The notes beneath the pieces were generated by a model. That model saw only the letters and a list, made by a program, of their open reading frames with translations. It was not told the DNA's origin and ran no database searches. A DNA stretch of 64,000 nucleotides from Nocardia sp. BMG51109 (GTDB lineage Bacteria > Actinomycetota > Actinomycetes > Mycobacteriales > Mycobacteriaceae), in contig NZ_JAFQ01000004.1 in the NCBI RefSeq assembly GCF_000526215.1, positions 8,308,001-8,372,000 on the forward strand, read 5' to 3'. A program made the translations under genes and the position numbers. Numbering within the stretch: the first letter of the stretch is position 1; every line of letters begins with the position of its first letter. Shown piece after piece: positions 48,366 to 60,790 of the stretch.

Positions 48366-49289
48366 TCAGGCGCGGGGATGGGCCTGGTCATGGGCCCTTT
48401 TCAGGCGCTCGATGGAGACGTGGGTGTAGAGCTGCGTGGTGGCCATGCTGGCGTGGCCCAGTAGTTCCTGCACGACACGCAGGTCGGCGCCGCCCTCGAG
48501 GAGATGGGTGGCGGCGGTGTGCCGCAGCCCGTGCGGGCCCATGTCGGGGGCGCCCGGTGCCGCCGAAACAACCTCGTGCACGACGGTTCTGGCCTGGCGT
48601 TGGTCCAGTCGGCGGCCGCGGCGGCCGAGCAGGAGCGCGCCGCCCGAAGCCGGGGTCGCGAAGGCCGGGCGGCCGGAACGCAGCCAGTCCTCCAGCGCGC
48701 GATCCGCGGGGAGACCGAACGGAACCGCACGCTCCTTGTCGCCCTTGCCGATCACCCGCACCAGGCGGCGTTCCCGGTCGATGTCGTCGATGTCCAGCCC
48801 GCACAGCTCGCCGACCCGGATGCCGGTCGCATACAGCATCTCGACGATCAACCGGTCGCGCAGCGCCATCGGGTCGTGTTGTGCCGCACCGGATTCCGCG
48901 GCCCGCATGGCGGTATTCGCCTGCTCCCGCCCCAGCACCGCGGGCAGCACCCGGTGCGCCTTGGCCGACCCCAGGCGCGGCCCGGGATCCACGGCCAGCC
49001 TGCCCGTCCGGGTCAGCCAGGCCGTGAACGCCCGCGCCGCCGAGGCGCGCCGGGCCATCGTGGTCCGCGCCGCGCCACCACTCGCCTGCGCCGCCAGCCA
49101 GGACCGCAGCAGCGGCAGATCCACCTCCGCGACACCGGAATCCGGTGCGCGGGCCACCAGGTGCACCAGCAGCGACCGGGCATCGCCGAGGTAGGCCCGG
49201 ACCGTATGCGCCGACCGGTTCCGCCCGAGGCCCAGATGCCGCCCGTACTCCTCCAGCAGCGCATCCAGATCTTCGGGCAAGTTCTCCAC
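48366..49289 (-). CDS. xerC: Tyrosine recombinase XerC
   Basis: Site-specific recombinase acting with XerD at dif to resolve chromosome dimers. 307 residues from GTG 49289. SAM-like N-terminal domain ([19 protein letters not shown]), then catalytic Arg in [13 protein letters not shown], Lys in [28 protein letters not shown] (HxxR), [15 protein letters not shown] (second His and the nucleophilic Tyr). Conserved position in this gene cluster, so it is the chromosomal enzyme rather than an island integrase. Confidence 0.9.
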   Translation of the reverse strand: MENLPEDLDALLEEYGRHLGLGRNRSAHTVRAYLGDARSLLVHLVARAPDSGVAEVDLPLLRSWLAAQASGGAARTTMARRASAARAFTAWLTRTGRLAVDPGPRLGSAKAHRVLPAVLGREQANTAMRAAESGAAQHDPMALRDRLIVEMLYATGIRVGELCGLDIDDIDRERRLVRVIGKGDKERAVPFGLPADRALEDWLRSGRPAFATPASGGALLLGRRGRRLDQRQARTVVHEVVSAAPGAPDMGPHGLRHTAATHLLEGGADLRVVQELLGHASMATTQLYTHVSIERLKRAHDQAHPRA

Positions 49290-49837
49290 ACCACCACGGT
49301 CCCCCGGCGACACAAGTGCTGGCAAGCCGCCGCGCCGGACCCCGAATACGCTGTCGGCGCACCGTTTCTCCGGGTACGAACCGGTTGTCGACCAGCACAG
49401 AACCCACCGCCCTACCTACACCGAACAACTCGATCCGCATACCCACCCCCGCCGCACGCACGATGTGCGACCCGACAACGACGCGGTGCATCGGCCGAGC
49501 TCCCCCGCGGCCGCCGAAGTATGCGTTACGGCGCGCTGATCTGCGACGTCGCCGAACGAGCGGCCGATTCCGACGACCACCACGCAAACTTCTTCGGAGA
49601 CATCATGGTCACCGCGGCCGACAGGACGATCACCGAGGCGGCCCGGTACCGGATCGGCGGCCCGCGGGCAGCCTGCCGCCGAGTACACGGCGTCCCGGAT
49701 ACCGAAAACGCACCGACGATCTCGACGGCCCGCCCGCACGGCAGCATGTCAGCGTGGAGCGGTCCTCGAACGAAACCACCGCACCGTCCGGCCTCCGATG
49801 GGACCGCGAATGTGCCGCTTCACGGCCGCCCTCGCTC

Positions 49838-50015
49838 ATCGTGACCTTGGTCGTATTCGGTACCACCCGCTGTCATCGGTACCACCCGCTGTCATCGGTA
49901 CCACCCGCTGTCATCGGTACCACCCGCAGTCATCGGTACCGACCAGACCGACCGGCTCGAGCAACGGACAGGACGGCACGCACCACGACCAACGACGCGC
50001 CCGACTGCCGGGCGG
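49838..50015. repeat. Decayed duplicate of the dprA 3' end with a 19-bp minisatellite
   Basis: From 49858, four copies of the 19-base unit CGGTACCACCCGCTGTCAT stand in tandem, with a fifth partial copy to 49944. The sequence around them (GTATTCGGTACC, GACCAGACCG, then a GGACAGGACGGCACGCACC stretch) matches the dprA C-terminal codons at about 50050-50130. So a copy of the dprA tail lies just beyond the gene, and one piece of it, encoding Gly-Trp-Tyr-Arg in antisense, has expanded. Confidence 0.6.
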
Positions 50016-50020
50016 ACGAT

Positions 50021-51247
50021 TCACACCTCCCCTCCCTCCTCGCAACGCCGGTGTATTCGGTACCAGCCGCTTTCATCGGTGCCGACCAGACCGGCGAGTT
50101 CCAGGGCGGGTAGGGCGGCGCGTACCGCCGGCAGGGACAGGCCGGCCTGCCGGGCGAGGTCGATCGGATGCCGTGAGCCCACCGCGGGCAGTACCGCGTA
50201 GACGGCCGCCAGGTCGCCCTGGAGTGCGGCGCCCGGATCGGGGCGGGTGCCACCGGGGAGCGACAGTCGCAGGGGCCCCACCTCGTCGACGACCTCCTCG
50301 GCCCGGCTCACCAGTAACGCCTCGCCTTCCCGGATCATCCGATGGCAGCCCACCGACGCCGCGGAGGTGATCGGACCGGGTACCGCCAGCGCCGGACGAC
50401 CCAGGCGGCGTGCCCATTTCACGGTGTTGCGGGCGCCGCTGCGCAACCCGGCCTCGACCACGAGCACCCCCTCGGACAGTGCGGCGATGATCCGGTTCCG
50501 GGCCAGGAAGTGATGCTTGCGGGCCGTGGTGCCGGGCGGGTACTCGCTGACCACCAGACCGCTCTCGGCGATCTCCGCGAGCAGCCGCTCGTGCTGTGCG
50601 GGATACGGCCGGTCGACACCGCAGGCCAGCACCGCGATCGTGACCCCACCGGCCGCCAGCGCCGCCCGATGAGCCGTGCCATCGATACCGAATGCGGCGC
50701 CGGACACGATCGTCCAGCCGCGAGCGGCCAGATCGCCGGCGATCTCGGCGGTCGCGTGCTCACCGTAGCCGCTGGCACAGCGCGCACCCACCACGGCCAG
50801 CGCCTGCTCGCTGGACTCGAGCAGCGACAGTGGCCCCCGCACCCACAGCACCAGCGGCACCGCCGCACCGGCATCGCGGGCCGGCTCGAGCTGACTCAGC
50901 CCGAGCATCCGCCAGGCCGGCCACTCCGGATCGTCCGGCGTCACCACCCGGCCGCCCAGCCGCCCGATCACCTCCAGATCGCGTTCGGCACGATCGATCC
51001 CGCGACGTTTCTCCGTCGGCCCGAGCAGCGACTCCGGCAGATCACACTTCCGCACCGCACGCGCGGCCTCGGCCACCCCCACCCGCTCGATCAACGCCGA
51101 CAGGGGCGCGCACGGCCCCTCGACCACCCGCGACAGATACACCCATGCCAGCCGCTGCTCATCGGTGACGGTCACCAATTCGGCGGCCCCACCTCGCATC
51201 ACATCCGGTGCCGCGACAGCGTCCAGTCCGACCTCGCCCATGCTCAT
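50021..51247 (-). CDS. dprA: DNA-processing protein DprA
   Basis: Binds incoming single-stranded DNA and loads RecA during transformation. 408 residues from ATG 51247 behind AGGGGGCGGG. Rossmann-like core: ALAVVGARCASGYGEHATAE, IVSGAAFGIDGTAHRAALAA, then GGVTIAVLACGVDRPYPAQH, ARNRIIAALSEGVLVVEAGL, and a C-terminal winged helix (PIDLARQAGLSLPAVRAALP). Located between xerC and comM/yifB as in mycobacteria. Confidence 0.92.
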   Translation of the reverse strand: MSMGEVGLDAVAAPDVMRGGAAELVTVTDEQRLAWVYLSRVVEGPCAPLSALIERVGVAEAARAVRKCDLPESLLGPTEKRRGIDRAERDLEVIGRLGGRVVTPDDPEWPAWRMLGLSQLEPARDAGAAVPLVLWVRGPLSLLESSEQALAVVGARCASGYGEHATAEIAGDLAARGWTIVSGAAFGIDGTAHRAALAAGGVTIAVLACGVDRPYPAQHERLLAEIAESGLVVSEYPPGTTARKHHFLARNRIIAALSEGVLVVEAGLRSGARNTVKWARRLGRPALAVPGPITSAASVGCHRMIREGEALLVSRAEEVVDEVGPLRLSLPGGTRPDPGAALQGDLAAVYAVLPAVGSRHPIDLARQAGLSLPAVRAALPALELAGLVGTDESGWYRIHRRCEEGGEV

Positions 51248-51492
51248 CCCGCCCCCTGTCCACTGACGGCCGCGCGTCGCCGCGGCTCCCACACCAAGTG
51301 CCGAACCACGAATGTCCAATGGGCTCCGGGCCTTTCCCGAGCCCTCGTTCTCGCGCCCTACCGCGGACGGATGCACGGCGACCCGCTGTCTCCACACCGG
51401 CAACCGTTTCCCCACCTGTGCCCAGCCCTGATGACGAGCGTGGGTCCGGTGATGATCCGAATGCCCGCCATATGCCGGAAACGGCCCCCGTG

Positions 51493-51720
51493 CGACGGAC
51501 ACGGCCGACTCGACCCGAGCATCGGAAGGACACCCACCCGACCGGCGCTCGCATCCGCCGCCTCACGACGCACCCCGCCGCCGGAAAATCAACGCCTGCA
51601 AGACATCCTGCACGGCCGGCACCACTTCACCGCGAAGATCACGCATCGTCCGCGCAGCCCGGATCGCACGATCGGCCCGGCGCACCGACATACGGCCCTG
51701 CCGCAGGACGCTGACGACAT
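51493..51720 (-). pseudogene. Tandem duplicate of the comM 3' end
   Basis: On the minus strand this stretch encodes LRQGRMSVRRADRAIRAART, then MRDLRGEVVPAVQDVLQALI and a stop, matching the true comM C-terminus (LRQGRMSARGADRAIRVAWT, MCDLRGGEVPTVQDVLQALN). The ~75 bases after each stop are also related (both encode RRMRAP). It is therefore a ~230-base tandem duplication lying directly downstream of comM, diverged by roughly a fifth and without a start. Confidence 0.7.
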
Positions 51721-51792
51721 CAGTGCGACGGGCAGGGCCGGCTCGACGGCGGCTGAACGACGCCCGCCCGGTGGGCGCTCGCATCCGCCGGC

Positions 51793-53301
51793 TCACGACA
51801 CACCCCGCTGCCGGAAATTCAAGGCCTGCAAGACGTCCTGCACGGTCGGCACCTCTCCACCGCGGAGATCGCACATCGTCCAGGCGACACGGATCGCGCG
51901 GTCGGCCCCGCGCGCCGACATGCGGCCCTGCCGCAGGGCGTTCTCCACGGGGGCCAGGGCCTCGCGCGGCAGGCGGAAGCGTTGGCGCAGCACGTGTCCG
52001 GGTACCTCGGCATTGGTCAGCCAGCCGTAGTCGGCCCAGCGGCGCACGGCCACCCGCCGCGCCGCCTCCACGCGACCGCGCACCGTCTCGCTGCTCTCCG
52101 CGTCCGATGCGGCGAACGCACCGGTCGCCTGGCCGTGCATCTGGACCCAGATATCTATTCGATCCATCAGCGGACCCGACAGCTTGCCCAGATACCGCCG
52201 CCGCGCCAACGGCGCACAGATGCAGTCGACGTCGCGGGCCGGGGCGCACGGGCACGGATTCGCGGCCAGGATGAGCTGGAAGCGAGCCGGGTACCGGGCC
52301 ACGCCGTCGCGGCGAGCGATGCGAACCTCGCCCTCCTCCAAGGGAGTTCGCAGCGCTTCCAGCACCTTGGTGCCGATCTCCGCGCACTCGTCGAGGAACA
52401 GCACGCCGCGATGCGCCCGGCTGACCGCGCCCGGACGCGCCGACCCGGAGCCGCCGCCGACCATCGCGCTCACCGACGACGAGTGGTGCGGCGCGACGAA
52501 CGGCGGCACGGTGATCAGCGGACTGTCGCCGGACAGAGTGCCGGCCACCGAGTGGATCGCTGTCACCTCCAGCGCCGCGGTGTCCGACAGCGGCGGAAGC
52601 AATCCGGGGAGCCGCTGCGCCAGCATCGTCTTCCCGATTCCGGGCGGCCCGGTGAGCAGGACGTGGTGGCCACCGGCAGCGGCCACCTCCAGCGCCCAGC
52701 GCGCATCGTCCTGCCCGACCACCTCGTCGAGATCGCCGCCGGCGCGCTCGGCCGGCGGCAGCGACCCATCCGGTTCGCGGAGCACACCATCGCCACGCAG
52801 CCAGTCGATCAGCTCGCGCAGCGTCGCCGCGCCCAGCACGGCGATCCCGTCCACCAGCCCGGCCTCGGCGAGCGCGGACTCCGGCACCACCACGGTGGCC
52901 CGACCCGCGGACCGGGCCGCCAGCACCGCGGGCAGGATGCCGCGCACCCGGCGCACCCGGCCGTCCAGCGCCAGCTCGCCCAGCAGCACGGTGCCGGCCA
53001 GCCGCATCGACGGAATCGCGTCGCCGGCATCGAGCACCGCCGCGGCCAGGGCCAGGTCGTACACGCTGCCGATCTTCGGCAGCGTCGCCGGGGACAGCGC
53101 CAGGATCACCCGCCCGTCGGGCCATTTCTCACCCGAGTTCGTCACCGCCGCCCGCACCCGGTCCCGCGACTCCTGCAGCGTCGTATCCGGCAGCCCGACC
53201 AGGTGCACCGAGGGCAGCCCCTGGCCGATATCGGCCTCGATCTCCACCAGCTGCCCGTCCACGCCCGTGACGGCGACCGAATGGGCCCGCCCGAGGGCCA
53301 T
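51793..53301 (-). CDS. comM: YifB/ComM family Mg-chelatase-like AAA ATPase
   Basis: 502 residues. ComM is a helicase aiding branch migration during natural transformation. The N-terminal ChlI/Lon-like domain (VEIEADIGQGLPSVHLVGLP), a Walker A site LLTGPPGIGKTMLAQRLPGL, Walker B GVLFLDECAEIGTKV, the cysteine-bearing ANPCPCAPARDVDCICAP and the C-terminal RAIRVAWTMCDLRGGEVPTV are all present. The ATG shares a base with the yraN stop (TGATG). A decayed copy of its own 3' end follows. Confidence 0.92.
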   Translation of the reverse strand: MALGRAHSVAVTGVDGQLVEIEADIGQGLPSVHLVGLPDTTLQESRDRVRAAVTNSGEKWPDGRVILALSPATLPKIGSVYDLALAAAVLDAGDAIPSMRLAGTVLLGELALDGRVRRVRGILPAVLAARSAGRATVVVPESALAEAGLVDGIAVLGAATLRELIDWLRGDGVLREPDGSLPPAERAGGDLDEVVGQDDARWALEVAAAGGHHVLLTGPPGIGKTMLAQRLPGLLPPLSDTAALEVTAIHSVAGTLSGDSPLITVPPFVAPHHSSSVSAMVGGGSGSARPGAVSRAHRGVLFLDECAEIGTKVLEALRTPLEEGEVRIARRDGVARYPARFQLILAANPCPCAPARDVDCICAPLARRRYLGKLSGPLMDRIDIWVQMHGQATGAFAASDAESSETVRGRVEAARRVAVRRWADYGWLTNAEVPGHVLRQRFRLPREALAPVENALRQGRMSARGADRAIRVAWTMCDLRGGEVPTVQDVLQALNFRQRGVS

Positions 53302-53681
53302 CAGAACACCGCTTTCAGGTGTTCGATGACCGGCGCACGATCACGAACGAGCAGCACCGACACCACATCGAAGCGCACTCGCCGCCACGGCCCGGCCTGT
53401 TCGTCGAGCCAGAGCAGCGCCAACCGGCGGATCCGTTGCCGCTTGGTGAAGGTGACCGCCTCCGCCGGTAGCCCGAACCCCAGCCCGCTGCGGGTCTTCA
53501 CCTCGACGAAGGCCGTCACCTCCGCATCGCGGGCGATCAGGTCCAATTCGCCGTAGCGACAGCGCCAGTTCTGTTCGACGATCTCCATGCCGGCCTCGCG
53601 CAGGAATTGCGCGGCCAGTTCCTCCCCTTGTGCGCCGAGCGCGAGATTGTGTGCCACCCGGCCAGCTTGCCCCGGCCGCAT
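53301..53681 (-). CDS. YraN/UPF0102 family nuclease-like protein
   Basis: 126 residues of the UPF0102 family, a restriction-endonuclease-like fold associated with DNA uptake genes. ALGAQGEELAAQFLREAGME, WRCRYGELDLIARD (Glu, Asp) and VTAFVEVKTRSGLGFG (ExK) are the PD-(D/E)xK signature. Start ATG 53681; a GTG at 53657 is possible. Translationally coupled to comM. Confidence 0.9.
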   Translation of the reverse strand: MRPGQAGRVAHNLALGAQGEELAAQFLREAGMEIVEQNWRCRYGELDLIARDAEVTAFVEVKTRSGLGFGLPAEAVTFTKRQRIRRLALLWLDEQAGPWRRVRFDVVSVLLVRDRAPVIEHLKAVF

Positions 53682-53764
53682 CGCACGCCGATCAGGCCGA
53701 CCTGGGAAAACAGCTGCCCTGTTGATAACCGCGATGCTGTGGACGACACACCGGGCGCGGCTCG

Positions 53765-54070
53765 CTACTCGGGCAGCCGCAGGTCCGGTTTCTCCAGCTC
53801 CTCGATGTTCACATCCTTGAAGGTGATGACCCGCACGTGTTTGACGAAGCGCGCCGGGCGGTACATGTCCCACACCCAGGCGTCCGACATGCGCACCTCG
53901 AAATACACCTCACCGTCGGCGTTCTGCGGCCGCAGCTCGACCGAGTTGGCGAGGTAGAAGCGGCGTTCGGTCTCCACCACATACGAGAACTGGCCGACGA
54001 TGTCCTTGTACTCGCGGTACAGCGAGAGTTCCATCTCGGTTTCGTACTTCTCGAGGTCTTCGGCACTCAT
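53765..54070 (-). CDS. DUF2469 family protein
   Basis: 101 residues, the exact usual size of this actinobacteria-specific family: MSAEDLEKYETEMELSLYRE, YLANSVELRPQNADGEVYFE, WDMYRPARFVKHVRVITFKD. Function unknown. ATG 54070 was chosen over an upstream in-frame start. Neighbour of rnhB as in mycobacteria (Rv2901c). Confidence 0.92.
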   Translation of the reverse strand: MSAEDLEKYETEMELSLYREYKDIVGQFSYVVETERRFYLANSVELRPQNADGEVYFEVRMSDAWVWDMYRPARFVKHVRVITFKDVNIEELEKPDLRLPE

Positions 54071-54184
54071 GCCCGCGCCTCGCCGGCCCACGCCGTCGGC
54101 CGGACCGCCGGGGCGGCCGCGCCCATGGTTCGCTCGCTCATCGGGTGGAACGTCCTCCTTCTCGCCACGATGGTGTGCTGACCA

Positions 54185-55090
54185 TCATCTCGCATGCGCG
54201 GTACCGGTAGCCACTCGCCTCGATTCGGGCATGTCCGGCGCACCGAGCCCGGCCTCCGCATCGATCAGCTCCTCCTGAGACAACTCCGCGGGAGACAGCT
54301 CCGCTTCCGGCGTCCCTGCCTCGGCCGACTCGGTCTCGGACACGACCGGGTCGCCGTCGGCCCGCCCGTTCATCCGCACGTTGCGCCAGGATCGCCGGTG
54401 CTCGCTACTCGGTCCCAGTTCCTGCAGCGCGGCCAGATGCTCGGGCGTGTTGTAACCCTTGTGCGCGGCGAATCCGTACCCGGGCAGCCGCCCGTCCAGC
54501 TCGACCATCATGCGATCGCGGGTGACCTTCGCCAGGATGCTGGCGGCCGCGATACACGCCGCCGCCGCGTCGCCACCGATCACCGGCAGCGACGGCGCCG
54601 TGATGCCGGGGACCCGGAAGCCGTCGGTCAGCACGTATCCCGGGTCGACGCCCAGTCCGGCCACCGCGCGGCGCATGCCCTCGATATTGGCGACGTGAAT
54701 GCCGATGGCGTCGATCTCCCACGCCGGAATCACCACCACCTGCCAGGCCAGCGCCCGCCGCTTGATGATCGGGAACAGTCGCTCCCTGGTGTTCTCGGTG
54801 AGCTTCTTGGAATCGTCCAGATCGGCCAGCGAGTCGTAGGCCTTGGGCGCCAGCAGACACGACGCCACCACCAGCGGGCCCGCACAGCATCCGCGCCCGG
54901 CCTCGTCGACGCCCGCCACCGGTCCGAGCCCGCCGCGGATCAGCGCCGCCTCCAGGGTGCGCAGGCCACCGGCTCTGCGCATCACCACCCGGGGCGGCCA
55001 GTCCCCGCTGCGGACAGCGACGGTTCGAATCCCCTTGCCGCCCTTACCCTTGCGGACGGCGCGCTGCTGGTTCCGCGCCACTTCACCCAC
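54185..55090 (-). CDS. rnhB: Ribonuclease HII
   Basis: Removes misincorporated ribonucleotides and RNA primers from DNA. Catalytic residues in [20 protein letters not shown] (Asp-Glu), [16 protein letters not shown] and [13 protein letters not shown]. The core fits ~230 residues; this frame is 301 long because of an uncertain N-terminus (GTG 55090; the conserved WPPRVVMRR shows the true start lies upstream of 54983) and an acidic ~60-residue C-terminal tail ([16 protein letters not shown]). Confidence 0.9.
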   Translation of the reverse strand: MGEVARNQQRAVRKGKGGKGIRTVAVRSGDWPPRVVMRRAGGLRTLEAALIRGGLGPVAGVDEAGRGCCAGPLVVASCLLAPKAYDSLADLDDSKKLTENTRERLFPIIKRRALAWQVVVIPAWEIDAIGIHVANIEGMRRAVAGLGVDPGYVLTDGFRVPGITAPSLPVIGGDAAAACIAAASILAKVTRDRMMVELDGRLPGYGFAAHKGYNTPEHLAALQELGPSSEHRRSWRNVRMNGRADGDPVVSETESAEAGTPEAELSPAELSQEELIDAEAGLGAPDMPESRRVATGTAHAR

Positions 55091-55118
55091 CGTTCGATTA
55101 TCGACTGCCGCCCGCGGC

Positions 55119-55946
55119 TCAGTTCGCCTGGGGATCCTGTCCGTGGATCGGACCGATCCGGCTCGGCGGCCAGATCTTGAATACCGCCTTGCCGCGGATG
55201 TCGTCGACCGGCACGGTGCCGGAGAACTCGTCGTCCACGTGCGCCCGCGAGTCGGCGGACTCGTTGCGGTTGTCGCCCATCACCCAGACGTTGCCCTCGG
55301 GCACCTGAACCGGGCCGAATTCCCGCCCGCGCGGGTTGATCGACAGCCCACCGGGGATCTTCACCGAATAGGGCAGCCCCTGCTGGTACGGGGCGATGTA
55401 GCGGGCGTACGGCTCGTCCAGCGCCTTGCCGTCGACCATCACCCGGCCCTCGGCATCGCAGCACTGCACGGTCTGCCCGCCGGTCGCGATCACGCGCTTG
55501 ACCAGGTCGTTCTCATCCGGCGGCACGAGACCGAAGAAGGAGAAGAAGTTCTGCACGCCGCGAACGACGACATTGTCGGAGCGGTTGGAGCGGTAGGCCT
55601 TGTTCCAGGAGTGGCTCGGCCCCACGAACACCACGACGTCACCCGGCTTCGGATCGCCGAAGTCGTAGCTGAGCTTCTCGACGTAGATCCGGTCGCCGGT
55701 GCACCCCGTACAGCCGTGCAGGGTCGGTTCCATCGACTGGGACGGGATCACGTACGGGCGGCCGATGAAGGTCACCACCAGTGCGGCGATCACCGCGGCG
55801 ATCACGATCAGGATCGGCAGCTCCTGCCAGAACGGGCGCTGCTTCTTCTGCTTCTTCGCCCGCGCCCGCCGTCTTCCGAGCGTGGCTCCCCCCGCGCGTT
55901 CGCCATCCGCTCCCGACACCCGCACCGAGTCGATATCGTCTGCCAC
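55119..55946 (-). CDS. lepB: Signal peptidase I
   Basis: Cleaves signal peptides of exported proteins at the outer face of the membrane. 275 residues: basic cytoplasmic N-terminus ([16 protein letters not shown]), one membrane segment ([19 protein letters not shown]), catalytic Ser in [10 protein letters not shown], catalytic Lys in [11 protein letters not shown], and the box [18 protein letters not shown] start at 55946. Lies between rplS and rnhB as in mycobacteria. Confidence 0.95.
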   Translation of the reverse strand: MADDIDSVRVSGADGERAGGATLGRRRARAKKQKKQRPFWQELPILIVIAAVIAALVVTFIGRPYVIPSQSMEPTLHGCTGCTGDRIYVEKLSYDFGDPKPGDVVVFVGPSHSWNKAYRSNRSDNVVVRGVQNFFSFFGLVPPDENDLVKRVIATGGQTVQCCDAEGRVMVDGKALDEPYARYIAPYQQGLPYSVKIPGGLSINPRGREFGPVQVPEGNVWVMGDNRNESADSRAHVDDEFSGTVPVDDIRGKAVFKIWPPSRIGPIHGQDPQAN

Positions 55947-56010
55947 GCCGAACAGCGTAGCCCGGCATGCCGAGCGACCGCGCGCTGCCGCCCCGGGGGA
56001 CGGAAAAGGA

Positions 56011-56038
56011 AAACCCCCGGCTGACCGGCCGGGGGTTT
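56011..56038 (-). terminator. Rho-independent terminator after rplS
   Basis: AAACCCCCGGC and GCCGGGGGTTT form an 11-bp stem with a six-base loop; on the minus strand it is followed by TTTTCCTTTTCC. It lies 20 bases after the rplS stop. Confidence 0.8.
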
Positions 56039-56057
56039 CGCGAGCGTACTGATCGTC

Positions 56058-56399
56058 TCAGCGCTTTTCCTTGATCTTGGCGGCCTTGCCGCGCAGCTCG
56101 CGCAGGTAGTACAGCTTGGCCCGGCGGACATCGCCGCGGGTCACCACATCGATGTGGTCGATGTTGGGGCTGTGCACCGGGAAGGTGCGCTCGACGCCGA
56201 CACCGAAGGAGACCTTGCGGACCGTGAAGGTCTCGCGGATGCCACCACCCTGACGCCGGATGACGGCGCCCTTGAAGACCTGGATGCGCTCCTTGTTGCC
56301 TTCGATGACCTTCACGTGCACATTGATCGTGTCACCCGGCCGGAAGTCGGGGACATCGGTGCGCAGCGACTTTTCGTCGACGAAGTCGAGGGTGTTCAT
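56058..56399 (-). CDS. rplS: 50S ribosomal protein L19
   Basis: 113 residues, the usual size. [60 protein letters not shown] and the basic end [13 protein letters not shown] are all typical. ATG 56399 follows AAAGGACGGAA. A strong terminator follows. Confidence 0.97.
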   Translation of the reverse strand: MNTLDFVDEKSLRTDVPDFRPGDTINVHVKVIEGNKERIQVFKGAVIRRQGGGIRETFTVRKVSFGVGVERTFPVHSPNIDHIDVVTRGDVRRAKLYYLRELRGKAAKIKEKR

Positions 56400-56553
56400 T
56401 TCCGTCCTTTGGAAGTTCGCGTGAACAGAGGAACCTGGCGGCCGTCGCTCGACCGGTTCGTGCTCCGGGATAGGGGCGGTGCGCTGGGCAGACTCGCCCA
56501 GGGCAACCCGGCCATTGTGCCAGACCGCGCCGCCGTACGGTAAATCGGGTGCC

Positions 56554-57417
56554 TCAGTCGACCACCTTGTGCCCGAGCCGCGGCGGATGCGGCGGTGCGG
56601 GCGCCGGCACCACCCGGCGGACCAGTTCCTCCTCGGTCGCCCGGCGCAGATGGGCGACATCGGGGCTCCCGGCGATCAGGTCCTGCACGAAGATCTTGGC
56701 CCGGATCACCGGCCGCCGGTACCGGCGCTCGCGCCGGATCGCGCGCTGCATCAGCTTGATGCGGCCCGCGTAACGCCAGCGCGCCCACGGGGCACCGGGC
56801 CGGCTCAGCCGCAGCGCGCCGACAACCAGCAGCGGCAGGAAGAACATGCCGAACAGACCGGTCCAGATCTTGCCCTTGGCGATGACGATGGCCGCCAGCG
56901 CCAGATTCCCGACGGCGAACAGCGCCAGCAGGATTCGGCCCGGCTCGCTGCCGTCGTAGCGGATGCCGTTGACCTCCAGCAACCACAGCGGATGAAATCC
57001 CAGCAGCAGCAGGCCGGTCACCGCGAGCGCCACGAACACCGCGTCGACCGAGGTACGGCCCTGCTCCTCCCAGTACACGTCACGCAGGTAGTAGATGAGC
57101 GCGAACTCGTCGAGCACCAGCGCCGCACCGACGCCGAAGACGGACGCCAGCGCGCTGATCGTGCCGACGCCGCTGCGGTAGGTCGCCACCAGCCCGATGC
57201 CCGACAGCAGCACCAGCACCACGCCGAACACCATGTGGTGGATGTGCACGTCACCGGCCCGCAGGTTGCCCGGCCACCAGCGCACCCGCTTGCGGATCAG
57301 CCGCACGCTGAGCCGGATCAGCAGGAAACCGACGATGAATCCGAGCAGGAAGCACAGCAGCGGCACGCGTCCCTGCGCGATGACGGAGTCGTCGAGCCAC
57401 CGTCGAATGCCTGTCAT
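56554..57417 (-). CDS. Integral membrane protein, function unknown
   Basis: About 287 residues with six or seven predicted membrane segments ([79 protein letters not shown]). The HIHH and [14 protein letters not shown] motifs recur in an uncharacterised actinobacterial membrane family and could bind metal. The C-terminal ~75 residues are basic and cytoplasmic. ATG 57417 was chosen for the nearby GGGGAC; an ATG at 57450 is possible. Confidence 0.75.
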   Translation of the reverse strand: MTGIRRWLDDSVIAQGRVPLLCFLLGFIVGFLLIRLSVRLIRKRVRWWPGNLRAGDVHIHHMVFGVVLVLLSGIGLVATYRSGVGTISALASVFGVGAALVLDEFALIYYLRDVYWEEQGRTSVDAVFVALAVTGLLLLGFHPLWLLEVNGIRYDGSEPGRILLALFAVGNLALAAIVIAKGKIWTGLFGMFFLPLLVVGALRLSRPGAPWARWRYAGRIKLMQRAIRRERRYRRPVIRAKIFVQDLIAGSPDVAHLRRATEEELVRRVVPAPAPPHPPRLGHKVVD

Positions 57418-57575
57418 GTCCCCGTCGTCTCCGGCCCGTGGATGCGCCATCGCTGCCCGCCGAGCCGGACGCCCGACGCCCGACCGGCCTCAGCCATATT
57501 GTGCAGGAACTGCGTGACCACCGGCCGAACCGCACGCAACGCACGGCACAACCGGCAGAACGATTCGGCCACGAA

Positions 57576-57625
57576 GCGCTACCGGACCGCGGAGCGCTAC
57601 CGGACCGCGGAGCGCTACCGAACCC
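57576..57625. repeat. Short 18-bp tandem repeat
   Basis: Two exact copies and one partial copy of GCGCTACCGGACCGCGGA lie in the gap between tex and the membrane protein gene. Confidence 0.6.
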
Positions 57626-57723
57626 CGCCGCGCCATCCGCCGACCCCCGGTGCCGCCGAACAGCGTTGCGGCGCTACGAAACCGGACCCGGCCCACCCGG
57701 GGCAGGCCGGGACCCGGTCCGGG

Positions 57724-60195
<2,472 letters not shown>

Positions 60196-60790
60196 GCCCG
60201 CAGACACTACCGTCGACCACCGACAGCCAGCCAGGGTGCCGCACCGGGGCCGCCGCGGCCGCACCCCGTATTCCGTGCGCATCGGCGATCGAGGGCGGTC
60301 GGCAACGCCGATCTTCCGCGGCGCGCCGCGAGGTCGCGCAGTGCCACGCACCGAGCGAATCAGCCGCAGCCGCATCGTGTTTCGATACGACCGACCGTGG
60401 CCGAGACAGGCCGGGATGCGGTCCGCCCGGCGGCGCAGGCCGGATTCGAACAGCGCGTCGACATCGCGCAACTCGCCGTCGTCCGCCTCGGGCGCCTCGG
60501 GCGCCTCGGGCGGCGAATACCGTCCGGAGCCGAAGATCTCTGCCACCGCAGCGTCGTCGGAGGCGCGCGGGAATGCGACGGTCCCGCTGCCACGTCCCAC
60601 TCCCGGATGAGCCGCCGGGGCGAGGGCGAGCGGTCCCCCGGGCACGGCGCACCGGATCGCAGGGCGGGTCCACGTCTTCGGCGGCGTCCTGGTGGTTCAC
60701 CGAGGTCACGGCCGGAATCAGCACGGGGCTGGGCTGGACGGTCGCGCTGCTGATCGCCGAGCGGTGGATCACCGAGCGGGGGCGAAAGCC
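60196..60790. other. Gene-free stretch between trmD and tex
   Basis: About 595 bases rich in GC, with long chance open frames on both strands but no ribosome binding site, motif or repeat that I would defend. A GCCTCGGGC triplet direct repeat near 60487-60511 is the only pattern seen. Confidence 0.4.

Noticed and set aside
47841..49027. Plus-strand open frames in the gap before xerC
   Set aside because: Arg/Pro/Gly-rich chance frames that extend antisense into xerC, with no ribosome binding site.
48366..49289. XerC as the integrase of the rlmN islands
   Set aside because: Its neighbourhood and sequence mark it as the conserved chromosomal recombinase outside the islands; use by the islands is possible but not shown.
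48388..49844. Overlapping frames of about 400-450 codons on both strands across xerC
   Set aside because: GC-rich shadow frames without motifs.
49858..49944. A CRISPR array
   Set aside because: The 19-base units are directly adjacent without spacers and no cas gene is nearby, so it is a minisatellite. No other array was seen in the window.
51982..53556. A 524-codon plus-strand open frame across comM
   Set aside because: Antisense to well-supported comM and yraN, with no ribosome binding site or domain.
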